From the NCBI GenBank assembly GCA_025464995.1, contig JAODMO010000005.1, positions 1-61,795 of the forward strand: a stretch of DNA of 61,795 bases, written 5' to 3'. Position numbers and translations under genes: made by a program. The notes under the pieces were generated by a model. The model was not told the DNA's origin and made no database searches. It saw only the letters and a program-made list of their open reading frames with translations. Source of the stretch: Microbacteriaceae bacterium. Lineage in GTDB: Bacteria > Actinomycetota > Actinomycetes > Actinomycetales > Microbacteriaceae. Positions 7,041 through 15,170 of the stretch are shown here, one piece after another; position 1 is the first letter of the stretch, and each line of letters begins with the position of its first letter.

Positions 7041-9095
7041 ATGCCCCAGCCGCTGCAGCCCCTCATCCACCGAGAGACGGTGGTGCTGCGGGCGCCCGTG
7101 CAGGCGTGGTCGGCGACCGACGGTGGGATGGGTGAGTCGCCCATCCACGGCTACTACTTCTCCGACTCGCGGCTCGTCTCGCGGAGCCGGGTGCTGGTCG
7201 GCGACCTGCCGGGCGAACTGCTGTCGACGGTGCCGGCGGGCGCGCACACCGTGTCCTTCGTCGCACTTCAACGCCATCTCGACGACCACCAGCCGGATCC
7301 GCGCGTGCGCAGCACGCAGACGCGCACCGTCGGCACGACCGGAGTCGCCGAGCGGCTCGTGATCTCCTCGAATCTCGACGTCGACATCGAGACGACCGTC
7401 GAGGTCGTCCTCGCGGCCGACGCCGCCGCCATGGACCACATCAAGTCGGGGCTCCCGTCGACGTCGACGCCGGAGATCAGCACCGGCGAGGCCGCGGCCG
7501 GCTGGTCGAGCGGCTCACTCGACGTCTCCGTGTCGGCCCCCGGCGCCGCCGTCTCGCTCCTCACGACCGGGGAGCTGCGGCTCCACTGGGCCGTGCGTGT
7601 GCCGGCACGCGGAGAGACGAGCGTCGAATGGCGCATTGCCGCCGACGACTCGCGCGCCGTCGTGCGCGGGGTGGAGGGAGCGCCCAGCTGGAGTGTGCCG
7701 GCGATCACCGCTGCCGACGACCGGCTGGCGCGCTGGGTGGCCGCCGCCCTTGACGACCTCGCGGCACTGCGCCTCACGACCTCCGCAGACACCGACCAGG
7801 AGTTCCTTGCCGCCGGAGCGCCGTGGTTCTTCACGCTGTTCGGTCGCGACTCCATCTGGGCGGCGCGGATGATGCTGCCGCTCGGCACCGCTCTCGCCGG
7901 CGGCACACTGCGCGTGCTCGCGGGGCTGCAAGGCGTGACGAGCGTCGCCGACACCGCCGAGCAGCCGGGCAAGATCATGCACGAGCTGCGTCGCGACGCG
8001 CTCGAGATACCGGGGGAGGGGGTGCACCTGCCTCCCCTCTACTTCGGCACAGTCGACGCCACCCCGCTGTGGGTCTGCCTGCTGCACGATGCCTGGCGTT
8101 GGGGTCTTCCCGACGACGAGGTGCGGGCGCTTCTGCCGAACCTCACGGCGGCCCTCGCCTGGATGCGCGACTACGGGGATGCCGACGGTGACGGACTGCT
8201 CGAGTACACCGACGAGTCTGGTCACGGCCTCTCCAACCAGGGTTGGAAAGACTCGGGCGACTCCGTGCAGTGGCGCGACGGGCGGCTCGCCGACGGACCG
8301 ATCGCCCTCTGCGAGGTGCAGGCCTACGCCTACGAGGCCGCGACGCACGGGGCGGACCTGCTCGACCACTTTGGTGAGCCGGGAGGCGCCGAGTGGCGTG
8401 ACTGGGCCGGCGCCCTGCGCGCCCGCTTCGCCAGCGCCTTCTGGATAGACGCTCCGGATGGCGCGTACCCGGCGATCGCGCTCGACGCGCAGAAGCGGCC
8501 CGTCGACACCGTGACGAGCAACCTGGGGCACCTCCTCGGCACGGGGCTGCTCACGCGCGAGGAGTCCGTGCTCGTGGCGCGGCGCCTCGTCTCTCCCGAG
8601 CTCAGCAGCGGATTCGGCCTGCGCACCATGAGCACCGACTCCGGCGGATACTGGCCGATGAGCTACCACGGCGGCAGCGTCTGGACCCACGACACCGCGA
8701 TCGCCATCGCCGGGCTCTCCCGAGACGGTTTCGCCGACGAGTCGGCGCAGCTCACCGCGGGCCTGCTCGCGGCGGCCGCCGGCTTCGACTACCGCATGCC
8801 CGAGCTGCACTCCGGCGACTCCGCGGCCGCCACGAGTGTCCCCATTCCCTACCCCGCGGCCTGCCGACCCCAGGCGTGGTCGGCCGCCGCCGCAGTGTCG
8901 GTGCTCGGCAGTGTGCTCGGTCTGGTCGCCGATGCACCGTCGGGCGAGCTCGACGTCCGCCCCGCGGCATCCGGCCTCGCCCCGATCACCGTCTCAGGGC
9001 TGATGTTCGATGGACAACGTCTCGGAGTGGCGGTCGATGCGGCGGGAGCAGCGACGGTCGAGGGCGCACGCTTGACGGCCTCGGCCGCGGAGTAG
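7041..9095 (+). CDS. Glycogen-debranching-type amylo-alpha-1,6-glucosidase
   Basis: The 684-residue product has an N-terminal beta-rich glycogen-debranching domain (GYYFSDSRLVSRSRVLVG, residues ~35-55) followed by an (alpha/alpha)6-barrel glucosidase domain from about residue 225, with FFTLFGRDSIWAARMMLP near 260-277 and GGSVWTHDTAIAIAG near 545. The family acts on alpha-1,6-linked or related glucosides. No signal peptide is seen, so it is cytoplasmic. It is divergent from, and probably co-regulated with, the LacI/ABC sugar operon. An in-frame stop at 7032 excludes longer forms. Exact substrate is unknown. Confidence 0.8.
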   Translation: MPQPLQPLIHRETVVLRAPVQAWSATDGGMGESPIHGYYFSDSRLVSRSRVLVGDLPGELLSTVPAGAHTVSFVALQRHLDDHQPDPRVRSTQTRTVGTTGVAERLVISSNLDVDIETTVEVVLAADAAAMDHIKSGLPSTSTPEISTGEAAAGWSSGSLDVSVSAPGAAVSLLTTGELRLHWAVRVPARGETSVEWRIAADDSRAVVRGVEGAPSWSVPAITAADDRLARWVAAALDDLAALRLTTSADTDQEFLAAGAPWFFTLFGRDSIWAARMMLPLGTALAGGTLRVLAGLQGVTSVADTAEQPGKIMHELRRDALEIPGEGVHLPPLYFGTVDATPLWVCLLHDAWRWGLPDDEVRALLPNLTAALAWMRDYGDADGDGLLEYTDESGHGLSNQGWKDSGDSVQWRDGRLADGPIALCEVQAYAYEAATHGADLLDHFGEPGGAEWRDWAGALRARFASAFWIDAPDGAYPAIALDAQKRPVDTVTSNLGHLLGTGLLTREESVLVARRLVSPELSSGFGLRTMSTDSGGYWPMSYHGGSVWTHDTAIAIAGLSRDGFADESAQLTAGLLAAAAGFDYRMPELHSGDSAAATSVPIPYPAACRPQAWSAAAAVSVLGSVLGLVADAPSGELDVRPAASGLAPITVSGLMFDGQRLGVAVDAAGAATVEGARLTASAAE

Positions 9096-9151
9096 AGTCG
9101 GCAATCCGAGCGACGCCCCCTGGTGTCGCCGCAGCCAGGGGAGGGTTCGAC

Positions 9152-9940
9152 GTGCCGACGCCATCTTCCTCCGAGTCCCTCATCGCCGAGAGGCTGCGCG
9201 CGGCAGGGTGCGTCTTCGCGGAAGACGAGGCGCGCCTGCTTCTCGCGGCCCCGGCGGCCCCGGCGGAGCTCGAGGCGATGGTCGCCCGACGCGTCGCCGG
9301 CCAGCCGCTCGAGCACATCCTCGGCTGGGCGGAGTTCTGCGGCCTGCGCGTCGGGGTCGCGCCCGGCGTGTTCGTCCCGAGGCGACGCACCGAGTTTCTC
9401 GCCCTCGAGGCGATCGCCCTCGCGGCCCCCGGGGCGGTCGTGCTCGACCTGTGTTGCGGAAGCGGCGCGCTGGGGGCGGCCGTCGCCGCGGCGGTGCCGC
9501 GCGTGGAGCTGTTCGCGTCAGACATCGAGCCGGCCGCGGTGCACTGCGCCCGGCGCAATCTGCCGCGAGCCGCGGTGTTCGAGGGCGACCTTTTCGAGCC
9601 GCTGCCCCGAGCGCTGCGGGGTCGGATCGACGTGCTGCTGTGCAATACGCCGTACGTGCCGACGGATGAGATCCGGATGCTGCCTCCCGAGGCCCGCGAC
9701 TTCGAGCCGCGCGTCACACTCGACGGCGGGGTCGACGGGCTCGACGTGCAGCGCCGCGTCGCCGTCGCCGCGGGCGAGTGGCTCGCACCCGGCGGGCACG
9801 CGCTTGTCGAGGTCGGAGAGCACCAGGCGGTCGAGGCCGCGGCGATCTTCTCGCGCGAGGGGCTGGCGGCGCGACTCACATCGTCGGACGAGTACTCGGC
9901 CACGCTCGTGGTGGCGACGCGACGCCGGGCGGCGCTATGA
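9152..9940 (+). CDS. PrmC-related putative protein-glutamine N5-methyltransferase
   Basis: This 262-residue SAM-dependent methyltransferase has the PrmC/HemK layout: helical N-terminal domain, linker QPLEHILGWAEFCGLRVGV (residues ~52-70), SAM loop VLDLCCGSGALGAAVA (~96-111) and the catalytic motif NTPYVPTDEI (~167). True release-factor methyltransferases have NPPY; the NTPY form and short length place it in the PrmC-like paralogue group, whose substrate is unknown. The GTG start is preceded by GGGGAGGG about 7 nt upstream. It stands alone and ends in a hairpin. Confidence 0.8.
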   Translation: MPTPSSSESLIAERLRAAGCVFAEDEARLLLAAPAAPAELEAMVARRVAGQPLEHILGWAEFCGLRVGVAPGVFVPRRRTEFLALEAIALAAPGAVVLDLCCGSGALGAAVAAAVPRVELFASDIEPAAVHCARRNLPRAAVFEGDLFEPLPRALRGRIDVLLCNTPYVPTDEIRMLPPEARDFEPRVTLDGGVDGLDVQRRVAVAAGEWLAPGGHALVEVGEHQAVEAAAIFSREGLAARLTSSDEYSATLVVATRRRAAL

Positions 9941-9947
9941 CCACCGG

Positions 9948-9980
9948 TACCGCCTTGCCCGCCAAAAAGGGGCGGCGGTA
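9948..9980 (+). terminator. Hairpin after the PrmC-like gene
   Basis: TACCGCC pairs with GGCGGTA, with an inner GCCC/GGGC pairing and an A-rich loop, starting 8 nt after the stop codon. It is a likely terminator without a U-tract. Confidence 0.5.
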
Positions 9981-10049
9981 GGCTGCACGCAAGCCGCTGT
10001 CGAGGACGTCGACGATGCCCGTTCGCTCCGATCCGAGAGGGGAAATCGC

Positions 10050-10916
10050 GTGAGCGCAGCACCGAACTATGTCGTGGCCTACGAGGCGACAGAACGGGGT
10101 CGTGAGGCCGTCGAGTTGGGCGTCGCGCTCGCGCGGCTCACCCGGGCGGAACTGCGCATCTGCCTCGTCATGCCGAGGCAGAGCGTCGTTCCCACGAAGG
10201 TCTCCGGAAATCCGGGCGACTACAAGAGGCTCCTGGGTGAGCAGGGGGAGGAGTGGCTGTCGGTCGCGCGCGATCTCGTGCCGTCGGACATCACGGCCAG
10301 CACGCACCTCGTCTGGGCCGAGGCGACGTCGGAGGGCCTGCTGCTGGCGACAGCCCAGTTCGAAAGCGACCGCATCGTGGTCGGCGCCGCGCGCGCCGGG
10401 CTGCTCGGGCGCTTCTCGATCGGCAGTGTCGCGAGCGCGCTGTTGCACGCGTCACCCGTGCCCGTCGCCCTCGCGCCGCGCGGGTATCGGGCACCGAGAC
10501 GCATCTCGCGTATCACGTGCGCCATCGGCACGCGTGTCGGCTGGGAGGCGCTGCTCGACTCGATGGCCGCCATCGCCGACGATCTCACGGTCGACCTGCG
10601 GTTCATCACGCTGCTGCAGGTCGGAGCCGGGCCCGAGGTCTCGCCCGCGGCATCCGAGTCGCACCTGCGTTCGGTGCTCGACCAGTTCAGGCAGCGTGCA
10701 CGCTTCGAAGGCACGATGACCACGACGGTCGGGGTCGGACGCGACATCGAAGACGCCGTCGACCGCCTCGACTGGCGCGACGACGAGGTGGTGTTCGTGG
10801 GCTCCAGCCGTCTCGCCTCGCACAGCCGAATCTTCCTCGGCTCCACCGCCAATCGCATGCTACGCACCCTGCCGGTGCCGCTCGTCGTCGTGCCGAATCC
10901 GGTCGCGCAGCGGTGA
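10050..10916 (+). CDS. Tandem-domain universal stress protein
   Basis: This 288-residue cytoplasmic protein has two UspA domains. The first (residues ~1-145) ends VVGAARAGLLGRFSIGSVAS...PVPVALAP; the second (~150-288) ends VGSSRLASHSRIFLGSTANR...PVPLVVVP. Both carry a G-2X-G-9X-G-S/T-type nucleotide-binding pattern, although the first G is Ala or Ser in places. Such proteins bind ATP and rise under stress or dormancy. The GTG start has GAGAGGGGA about 7 nt upstream. It is a single-gene unit. Confidence 0.88.
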   Translation: MSAAPNYVVAYEATERGREAVELGVALARLTRAELRICLVMPRQSVVPTKVSGNPGDYKRLLGEQGEEWLSVARDLVPSDITASTHLVWAEATSEGLLLATAQFESDRIVVGAARAGLLGRFSIGSVASALLHASPVPVALAPRGYRAPRRISRITCAIGTRVGWEALLDSMAAIADDLTVDLRFITLLQVGAGPEVSPAASESHLRSVLDQFRQRARFEGTMTTTVGVGRDIEDAVDRLDWRDDEVVFVGSSRLASHSRIFLGSTANRMLRTLPVPLVVVPNPVAQR

Positions 10917-10973
10917 CTCGCCGCCGCGGAGTCGTTCTGCGTCGGCCGGCGACGGATCCGCGCTCCCGGAGGG

Positions 10974-10997
10974 CAACCCCCTTCCGGAGAGTCACCC
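10974..10997 (+). terminator. Hairpin after the stress-protein gene
   Basis: A CCGGAGGG arm and a CCCTTCCGG arm pair with one bulge around a short loop, about 60 nt after the stop codon at 10916. It is a plausible terminator, also upstream of the oxidase-subunit gene. Confidence 0.35.
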
Positions 10998-11068
10998 GCG
11001 GGAGTTAACTGGGTGCCGAATCCGTGCGGCCGTGGCCGCACCACCGGCACATCGAAAGGCGCACCGTC

Positions 11069-11524
11069 GTGGGAGCAAACATCAAGCTGTTCTGGATCCT
11101 GTCCGGCTTCTTCCTCCTGCTGGCGGTGGTCTACAGCGTGTGGTCGTTCATCTTCGAATCGCAAGACCTCGCCACGACCGCGACTCCGACCGGAAGGCAG
11201 GGCATCGAGTGGGCCGGCACCGTCGCCCTCACTCTCTCGTCGATCGCCTCGGCGCTCATCGCGTTCTACATCGGTCGCACGCGCTCGGCGCAGGGCGGCG
11301 AGCTGCCCGAAGACCGCAATGATGCGAACATCGACGACGGCGACGCCGAGCAGGGCTTCTTCAGCCCGTGGAGTTGGTGGCCCGTGCTGCTCGGCGGGTC
11401 ACTCGCCCTCGTCTTCCTCGGTCTCGCCGTCGGATTCTGGGTCTCGCTTCTCGGGGTGCCGCTCGTGCTGATCGCCCTCACGGGATGGGTCTACGAGTAC
11501 TACCGCGGCTTCTTCGCGAAGTAG
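11069..11524 (+). CDS. ctaF: Cytochrome c oxidase subunit IV (actinobacterial CtaF)
   Basis: The 151-residue membrane protein begins GANIKLFWILSGFFLLLAVV and has four predicted membrane segments (residues ~7-27, 44-64, 100-122, 126-143). It matches the actinobacterial subunit IV of aa3-type cytochrome c oxidase, a partner of CtaC/D/E in the cytochrome bcc-aa3 supercomplex. It usually lies next to ctaC and ctaD; neither is near here, so this copy is either displaced or an extra paralogue. The GTG start at 11069 gives the usual N terminus. Confidence is high for the family. Confidence 0.82.
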   Translation: MGANIKLFWILSGFFLLLAVVYSVWSFIFESQDLATTATPTGRQGIEWAGTVALTLSSIASALIAFYIGRTRSAQGGELPEDRNDANIDDGDAEQGFFSPWSWWPVLLGGSLALVFLGLAVGFWVSLLGVPLVLIALTGWVYEYYRGFFAK

Positions 11525-11697
11525 CTCCGCGCCCGCCCACCGCTCCTCTCACGTACGAGGCGGCGCGCCTGGCCGTCGGTCCAGCCGCAACGCAGGGCGA
11601 GCTGCAGCCATACGCCGCTCGACACGTCCTGGTTCTCGTCGAGCCAGGCACGCAGGGCATGGGGTTCGTCGAACCGCAGTATCTCGTCATCGACCAT
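11500..11697 (-). pseudogene. YdeI/OmpD-associated-type protein, shortened remnant
   Basis: The 65-residue frame MVDDEILRFDEPHALRAWLD, then VSSGVWLQLALRCGWTDGQARRL and a basic tail, recalls the N terminus of the YdeI/OmpD-associated family (WRAWLE....VWL...L..GWIDGQ). Family members are about 190 residues and have a longer spacer between these motifs, so this looks like a doubly deleted remnant. It is convergent with, and overlaps, the 3' end of the oxidase subunit gene by 25 bp. A short functional protein cannot be excluded. Confidence 0.45.
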
Positions 11698-11772
11698 GCC
11701 CCACCGTTAGGGATGCCGCGGTCGCGTGGGAAGATCGGGGGTACTCCGTGCTCGAACACCGATGGGAATGAC

Positions 11773-12756
11773 ATGACTGGAACAATTCGCTGGGGGATCA
11801 TGGGCACCGGCTGGATCGCAGACCAGTTCGTGTCCGACGTCATCGCGAGCGGGATGACCGTGACCGCCGTGGGGTCGCGAAGCCAGGCTTCGGCCGACGC
11901 CTTCGCCGCGCGACACGGGATCCGTACCGCCCACCCCAGCTACGATGACCTCGTCGCCGATCCCGACGTCGACGTCGTCTACGTCGCGACGCCGCACCCC
12001 ATGCACGCGGAGAACGCGACGCTGGCGCTCGACGCGGGCAAGCATGCCCTCGTCGAGAAGGCGTTCACCCTCAACGCCGGCGAGGCAGAGGCGCTGGTCG
12101 ACCTCGCCGCCCAGAAGAACCTCGTCGTGCTCGAGGCGATGTGGACGCGGTGGCTCCCGCACATGATCCGCTTGCGCGAGATCATCGCCGCGGGCACGAT
12201 CGGCGACGTGCGCACGGTGATCGCCGACCACAACCAGAAGCTGCCGAGCGACCCGAAGCACCGCATCAATGCACCGGAACTGGGCGGCGGGGCGTTGCTC
12301 GACCTCGGCATCTACCCGGTTTCGTTCGCGTGGGACATACTGGGCGAACCGGCGACGATCACCGCGATCTCGAGCCCGACCGTCACCGGCGTCGACCGCC
12401 AGACCGCGATCCTGTTCGGCTACGCCGCCGGCCAGCAGGCGGTGCTGCACACCGCGCTCGACACCGCCGGGCCCAACACCGCGTCGGTCATCGGCACGAA
12501 GGGCTGGATCGCATTGAACGCCACCTTCTACGCGCCGACCAGCTTCACGGTGTTCGACAGCGATGGTGCCGTCATCGAGGAATACGACGGTGCGGTCTCG
12601 GAACGCGGCATGCAATACCAGGCGTGGGAGGCGGAACGTCTCATCGCCGCGGGCGCGACGGCCGGCGACATCCTGCCCCCTCGGGAGACCGTCGCGATCA
12701 TGCGCGCACTCGACGAGATCCGACGCCAGATCGGGCTGCAGTACCCGGGCGAGTAA
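11773..12756 (+). CDS. Gfo/Idh/MocA-family oxidoreductase
   Basis: This 327-residue NAD(P)-dependent dehydrogenase has an N-terminal Rossmann fold (WGIMGTGWIADQFVSD, residues 6-21), the family's LVEKAFTLNAGEAE motif (~95-108, with the catalytic-type EK) and a C-terminal substrate domain with GGGALLDLGIYPVSFAWDIL (~173-192). Members oxidise sugars, inositols or dihydrodiols; the AMWTRWLP segment is typical of the trans-dihydrodiol/glucose-fructose-like group. An ATG five bases earlier runs straight into a stop, so 11773 is the start. It stands alone; the substrate is not predictable. Confidence 0.85.
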   Translation: MTGTIRWGIMGTGWIADQFVSDVIASGMTVTAVGSRSQASADAFAARHGIRTAHPSYDDLVADPDVDVVYVATPHPMHAENATLALDAGKHALVEKAFTLNAGEAEALVDLAAQKNLVVLEAMWTRWLPHMIRLREIIAAGTIGDVRTVIADHNQKLPSDPKHRINAPELGGGALLDLGIYPVSFAWDILGEPATITAISSPTVTGVDRQTAILFGYAAGQQAVLHTALDTAGPNTASVIGTKGWIALNATFYAPTSFTVFDSDGAVIEEYDGAVSERGMQYQAWEAERLIAAGATAGDILPPRETVAIMRALDEIRRQIGLQYPGE

Positions 12757-12778
12757 TCTGGTCCAGCACCCGAACCGT

Positions 12779-12784
12779 TAGGAC
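12779..12784 (+). promoter_or_regulatory. Possible -10 element of the SRPBCC gene
   Basis: TAGGAC ends 5 nt before the GTG at 12790, and no Shine-Dalgarno sequence lies between. The element is a poor -10 match and no -35 was seen, so a leaderless start is only possible. Confidence 0.25.
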
Positions 12785-12789
12785 CCCCT

Positions 12790-13242
12790 GTGTCAGACCG
12801 CGCACGAATCACCGGCCACGTCATCCGCCGCACCATCCAGCTCGCCGTCGCCCGCGAACGCGTGTGGGCCGCGCTGACCGAGCCGGAACTGCTCAACCAG
12901 TGGTTCGGCGAGGGCTTCGAGGTCTCGGCCTTCGAGGTCGGCGGCACCGGTCGCATCGTCTACGAGGACTTCGGCGACTTCCCGATCGAGATCACCGAGA
13001 TCACCCCGCTCGAGACGCTCGCCTTCCGTTGGTCAGGCATCCCGGCCGACGAGCTCGACGAGTACTCGACGACGGTGACCTTCACGCTCACCGGCGACGA
13101 GTCGTCGAGCGAGCTCACGGTCGTGGAGTCGGGCTTCGAGACGTTGCCCGGCGGCACGCGCTACCGCCGCGACCGCCTCGAACAGAACCGCGAGGGCTGG
13201 GACGTGGAGCTCGACGAGCTGGCGGACCTGCTCGAGAGTTAG
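12790..13242 (+). CDS. SRPBCC/AHSA1-domain protein
   Basis: The 150-residue product is a single START-like AHSA1 domain: RTIQLAVARERVWAALTEPELLNQWFG (residues ~15-41) is the diagnostic N-terminal beta-helix segment, and SELTVVESGFETLPGG (~102) the typical late strand. These domains bind hydrophobic ligands or Hsp90-type partners; many bacterial ones have no known function. The gene follows the oxidoreductase by 33 nt and overlaps the convergent VOC gene by 4 bp. The GTG start lacks a clear ribosome binding site and may be leaderless. Confidence 0.82.
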   Translation: MSDRARITGHVIRRTIQLAVARERVWAALTEPELLNQWFGEGFEVSAFEVGGTGRIVYEDFGDFPIEITEITPLETLAFRWSGIPADELDEYSTTVTFTLTGDESSSELTVVESGFETLPGGTRYRRDRLEQNREGWDVELDELADLLES

Positions 13243-13625
13243 GCCTCGTAGAGCTCGAGCGGCAGGCCGTCGGGGTCGAAGAAGAAGGCCATCGCCTTGT
13301 GGGTGTACGGATCTGACCGCAGCTCCTCGTGCCTGATCCCCAGCTCGTCGAGTTCGGCGAGGGTCGCCTCGACGTCGTCGACGGCGAACGCTAGGTGGCG
13401 CAGTCCGGTCGCCTCGGGCCAGGTGGGTCGCACGGCCGGGCCCGGAAACGAGAAGAGCTCCACGATGTACGCCCCGTCGAGGGCGAGCTTGCCCATCCAG
13501 GAGTCTCTTTCCTCGCGGTAGACCTCCTCGAGCAACTCGAAACCCAACACCGAGGTGTAGAAGTGCTTCGAGCGCTCGTAGTCGGTTCCGATGATGGCGA
13601 TGTGGTGCACACGCAGGAGTTTCAC
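13239..13625 (-). CDS. VOC-family protein, YaeR/GloA2-like
   Basis: This 128-residue single-domain vicinal-oxygen-chelate protein has both beta-alpha-beta-beta-beta halves: LRVHHIAIIGTDYERSKHFY (residues 4-23) and GLRHLAFAVDDVEATLAEL (~74-92), ending DPDGLPLELYEA. The VHHIAI...LRHLAF...LELYE pattern matches the YaeR (GloA2) group of glyoxalase-like metalloproteins. Likely metal ligands are His in HHIAI, Glu in YIVELF, His in RHLAF and Glu in LELYE. The GTG start follows GGGAGG at good spacing. Its physiological substrate is unknown. Confidence 0.82.
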   Translation of the reverse strand: MKLLRVHHIAIIGTDYERSKHFYTSVLGFELLEEVYREERDSWMGKLALDGAYIVELFSFPGPAVRPTWPEATGLRHLAFAVDDVEATLAELDELGIRHEELRSDPYTHKAMAFFFDPDGLPLELYEA

Positions 13626-13670
13626 GGCACCAGCCTCCCAGATCGGGGCGGCCGTTTCCGCATTGCCTTT

Positions 13671-13676
13671 ACTATT
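13671..13676 (+). promoter_or_regulatory. -10 element of the dacB gene, leaderless arrangement
   Basis: TACTAT is a strong actinobacterial -10 and ends 5 nt before the GTG at 13682; no Shine-Dalgarno sequence fits between them. No convincing -35 was seen. Confidence 0.45.
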
Positions 13677-13681
13677 GGTGG

Positions 13682-15142
13682 GTGACTGAGCCAGGAGTGA
13701 CGACGGATGGCGCGGCCGCTCCCTCGGGAATCGCCGCCCTCATCCGCAAGCATCCCACCGCCTGGCTCGGCTCCGCCCTCGCCCTCGTGTTCCTGTTGCT
13801 GGGCACCGGCGCGATCGTGGCGGGCGCCGCGATCGGCAGCGGCGACGACGATGGTGCGGCAGCGCCCACCTCCACCGGCTCCTCACCGACCGCTAGCGCA
13901 CCGGAGGAGGAAGCCGACGCCGGCCGAGCCGTCCCGGCCGCGCTGCCCGGGGCGACGAGGCTGCGCACGTGCTCCGTCGCCGGGCCCGCAGCCGACCCCC
14001 GGCTCGCGGCATTCACGGGCTTCGTGATGAACGCCAGCACCGGGGAGGTGCTGTTCTCCCGCGAGGGCGAGGTGCCCAACCGCACGGGCAGCGTGCTGAA
14101 GGTTCTGACTGCCTCGGCGGCGATCGCCGTGCTCGGTCCGGACTACAGGCTGTCGACGAAGGTCGTCGAGGGCGGCAACCCGGGCACGGTCGTGCTCGTC
14201 GGCGGCGGCGACCCGACGCTCAGCGCGGTCGGCTCGAGCGTCTACGCGGGGGCGCCGAAGATCGCCGATCTCGCCGCTGCCGCGAAGGCCGCCCACGACG
14301 CGAAGTACCCTGGCACGCCGATCACGAGCGTCGTGCTCGACGCGAGCTACTGGAACCCTGCCGACAAGTGGGACCCGATCTGGAAGCGCACAGAGCAGAC
14401 CATCGGGTACCACTCGGAGGTCACCGCGTTGATGGTCGACGGCGACCGCGCCGACCCCACGCGCATCACGAGCCCCCGAAGCACCGACCCTATCGCCCGC
14501 GCGGGCGCCGCCTTCGCAGCCGCGCTCGGCGGCAACCCGAAGGTCTCCGTCGGCACCGCTTCCCCCTCGACCGTGCTCGCCGAGGTGCAGTCGCAGCCGC
14601 TCAGCTCGCTCATCAACTTCATGCTGCTCACGAGCGACAACACCCTCGCGGAGACGCTCGCGCGGGTCGTGTCGGTGAAGTCGGGCTTCGGCGGGTCGGC
14701 GGCGTCGCTCCAGCAGGCGATCCCCGAGGCGCTCAAGGGCTACGGAGTCGCGGTCGACTCCCTCATCATCAAAGACGGGTCCGGGCTCAGCGAGGCGAAC
14801 GCCGTGCCGCCCGAGTACGTCGCGCGGCTGATGGTCAAGATCCTCGCCGGTGACCAGAATCTCAGCGTCGTCTACAACTCGCTCCCGGTGGCGGGAAAGA
14901 CGGGCAGCCTCGCGAGCAGGTTCACGGGTGCAAACGCGGTCGCCCGCGGCAACGTCATCGCCAAAACCGGATGGATCGACACGGCGTACACCCTCGGCGG
15001 CATCGTCAAGGCGGCCGACGGCACACCCCTCACCTTCGCCTTCTACGCGATCGGCGACGGCATCAGCGACCAGGCGAAGGTCGCCCTCGACACGCTCACC
15101 ACCTCCGTGTTCCAGTGCGGCGACAACCTCTCGAACATCTGA
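13682..15142 (+). CDS. dacB: D-alanyl-D-alanine carboxypeptidase/endopeptidase (PBP4 type)
   Basis: The 486-residue protein has a cytoplasmic N tail, one membrane anchor (WLGSALALVFLLLGTGAI, residues ~28-50), an acidic/Ser/Thr linker and an extracytoplasmic class C penicillin-binding domain. The catalytic set is visible: SVLK with Ser137 and Lys140, SDN from Ser318, and the late KTG at Lys428 (AKTGWID). An earlier KTG (AGKTGSLASRF) aligns with the conserved loop before the active-site strand, not with the catalytic motif. It trims or cleaves peptidoglycan peptides. A -10 box sits 5 nt upstream, so its mRNA may be leaderless. Confidence 0.88.
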   Translation: MTEPGVTTDGAAAPSGIAALIRKHPTAWLGSALALVFLLLGTGAIVAGAAIGSGDDDGAAAPTSTGSSPTASAPEEEADAGRAVPAALPGATRLRTCSVAGPAADPRLAAFTGFVMNASTGEVLFSREGEVPNRTGSVLKVLTASAAIAVLGPDYRLSTKVVEGGNPGTVVLVGGGDPTLSAVGSSVYAGAPKIADLAAAAKAAHDAKYPGTPITSVVLDASYWNPADKWDPIWKRTEQTIGYHSEVTALMVDGDRADPTRITSPRSTDPIARAGAAFAAALGGNPKVSVGTASPSTVLAEVQSQPLSSLINFMLLTSDNTLAETLARVVSVKSGFGGSAASLQQAIPEALKGYGVAVDSLIIKDGSGLSEANAVPPEYVARLMVKILAGDQNLSVVYNSLPVAGKTGSLASRFTGANAVARGNVIAKTGWIDTAYTLGGIVKAADGTPLTFAFYAIGDGISDQAKVALDTLTTSVFQCGDNLSNI

Positions 15143-15170
15143 TTCCCCCAACCCCAGAAACGGCGACGCG

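Noticed and set aside
7515-8810. 431-codon minus-strand frame opposite the debranching gene
   Set aside because: No recognisable motif, typical antisense composition; the plus strand encodes the glucosidase.
9123-10049. Long N-terminal extension of the universal stress protein
   Set aside because: It overlaps the methyltransferase gene in another frame and is serine/arginine-rich; the GTG at 10050 has a good ribosome binding site.
14881-14905. First KTG (AGKTGSLASRF) as the catalytic motif of the PBP4-type enzyme
   Set aside because: In actinobacterial PBP4 proteins this segment is the loop before the active strand; the later AKTG at Lys428 aligns with the catalytic KTG.
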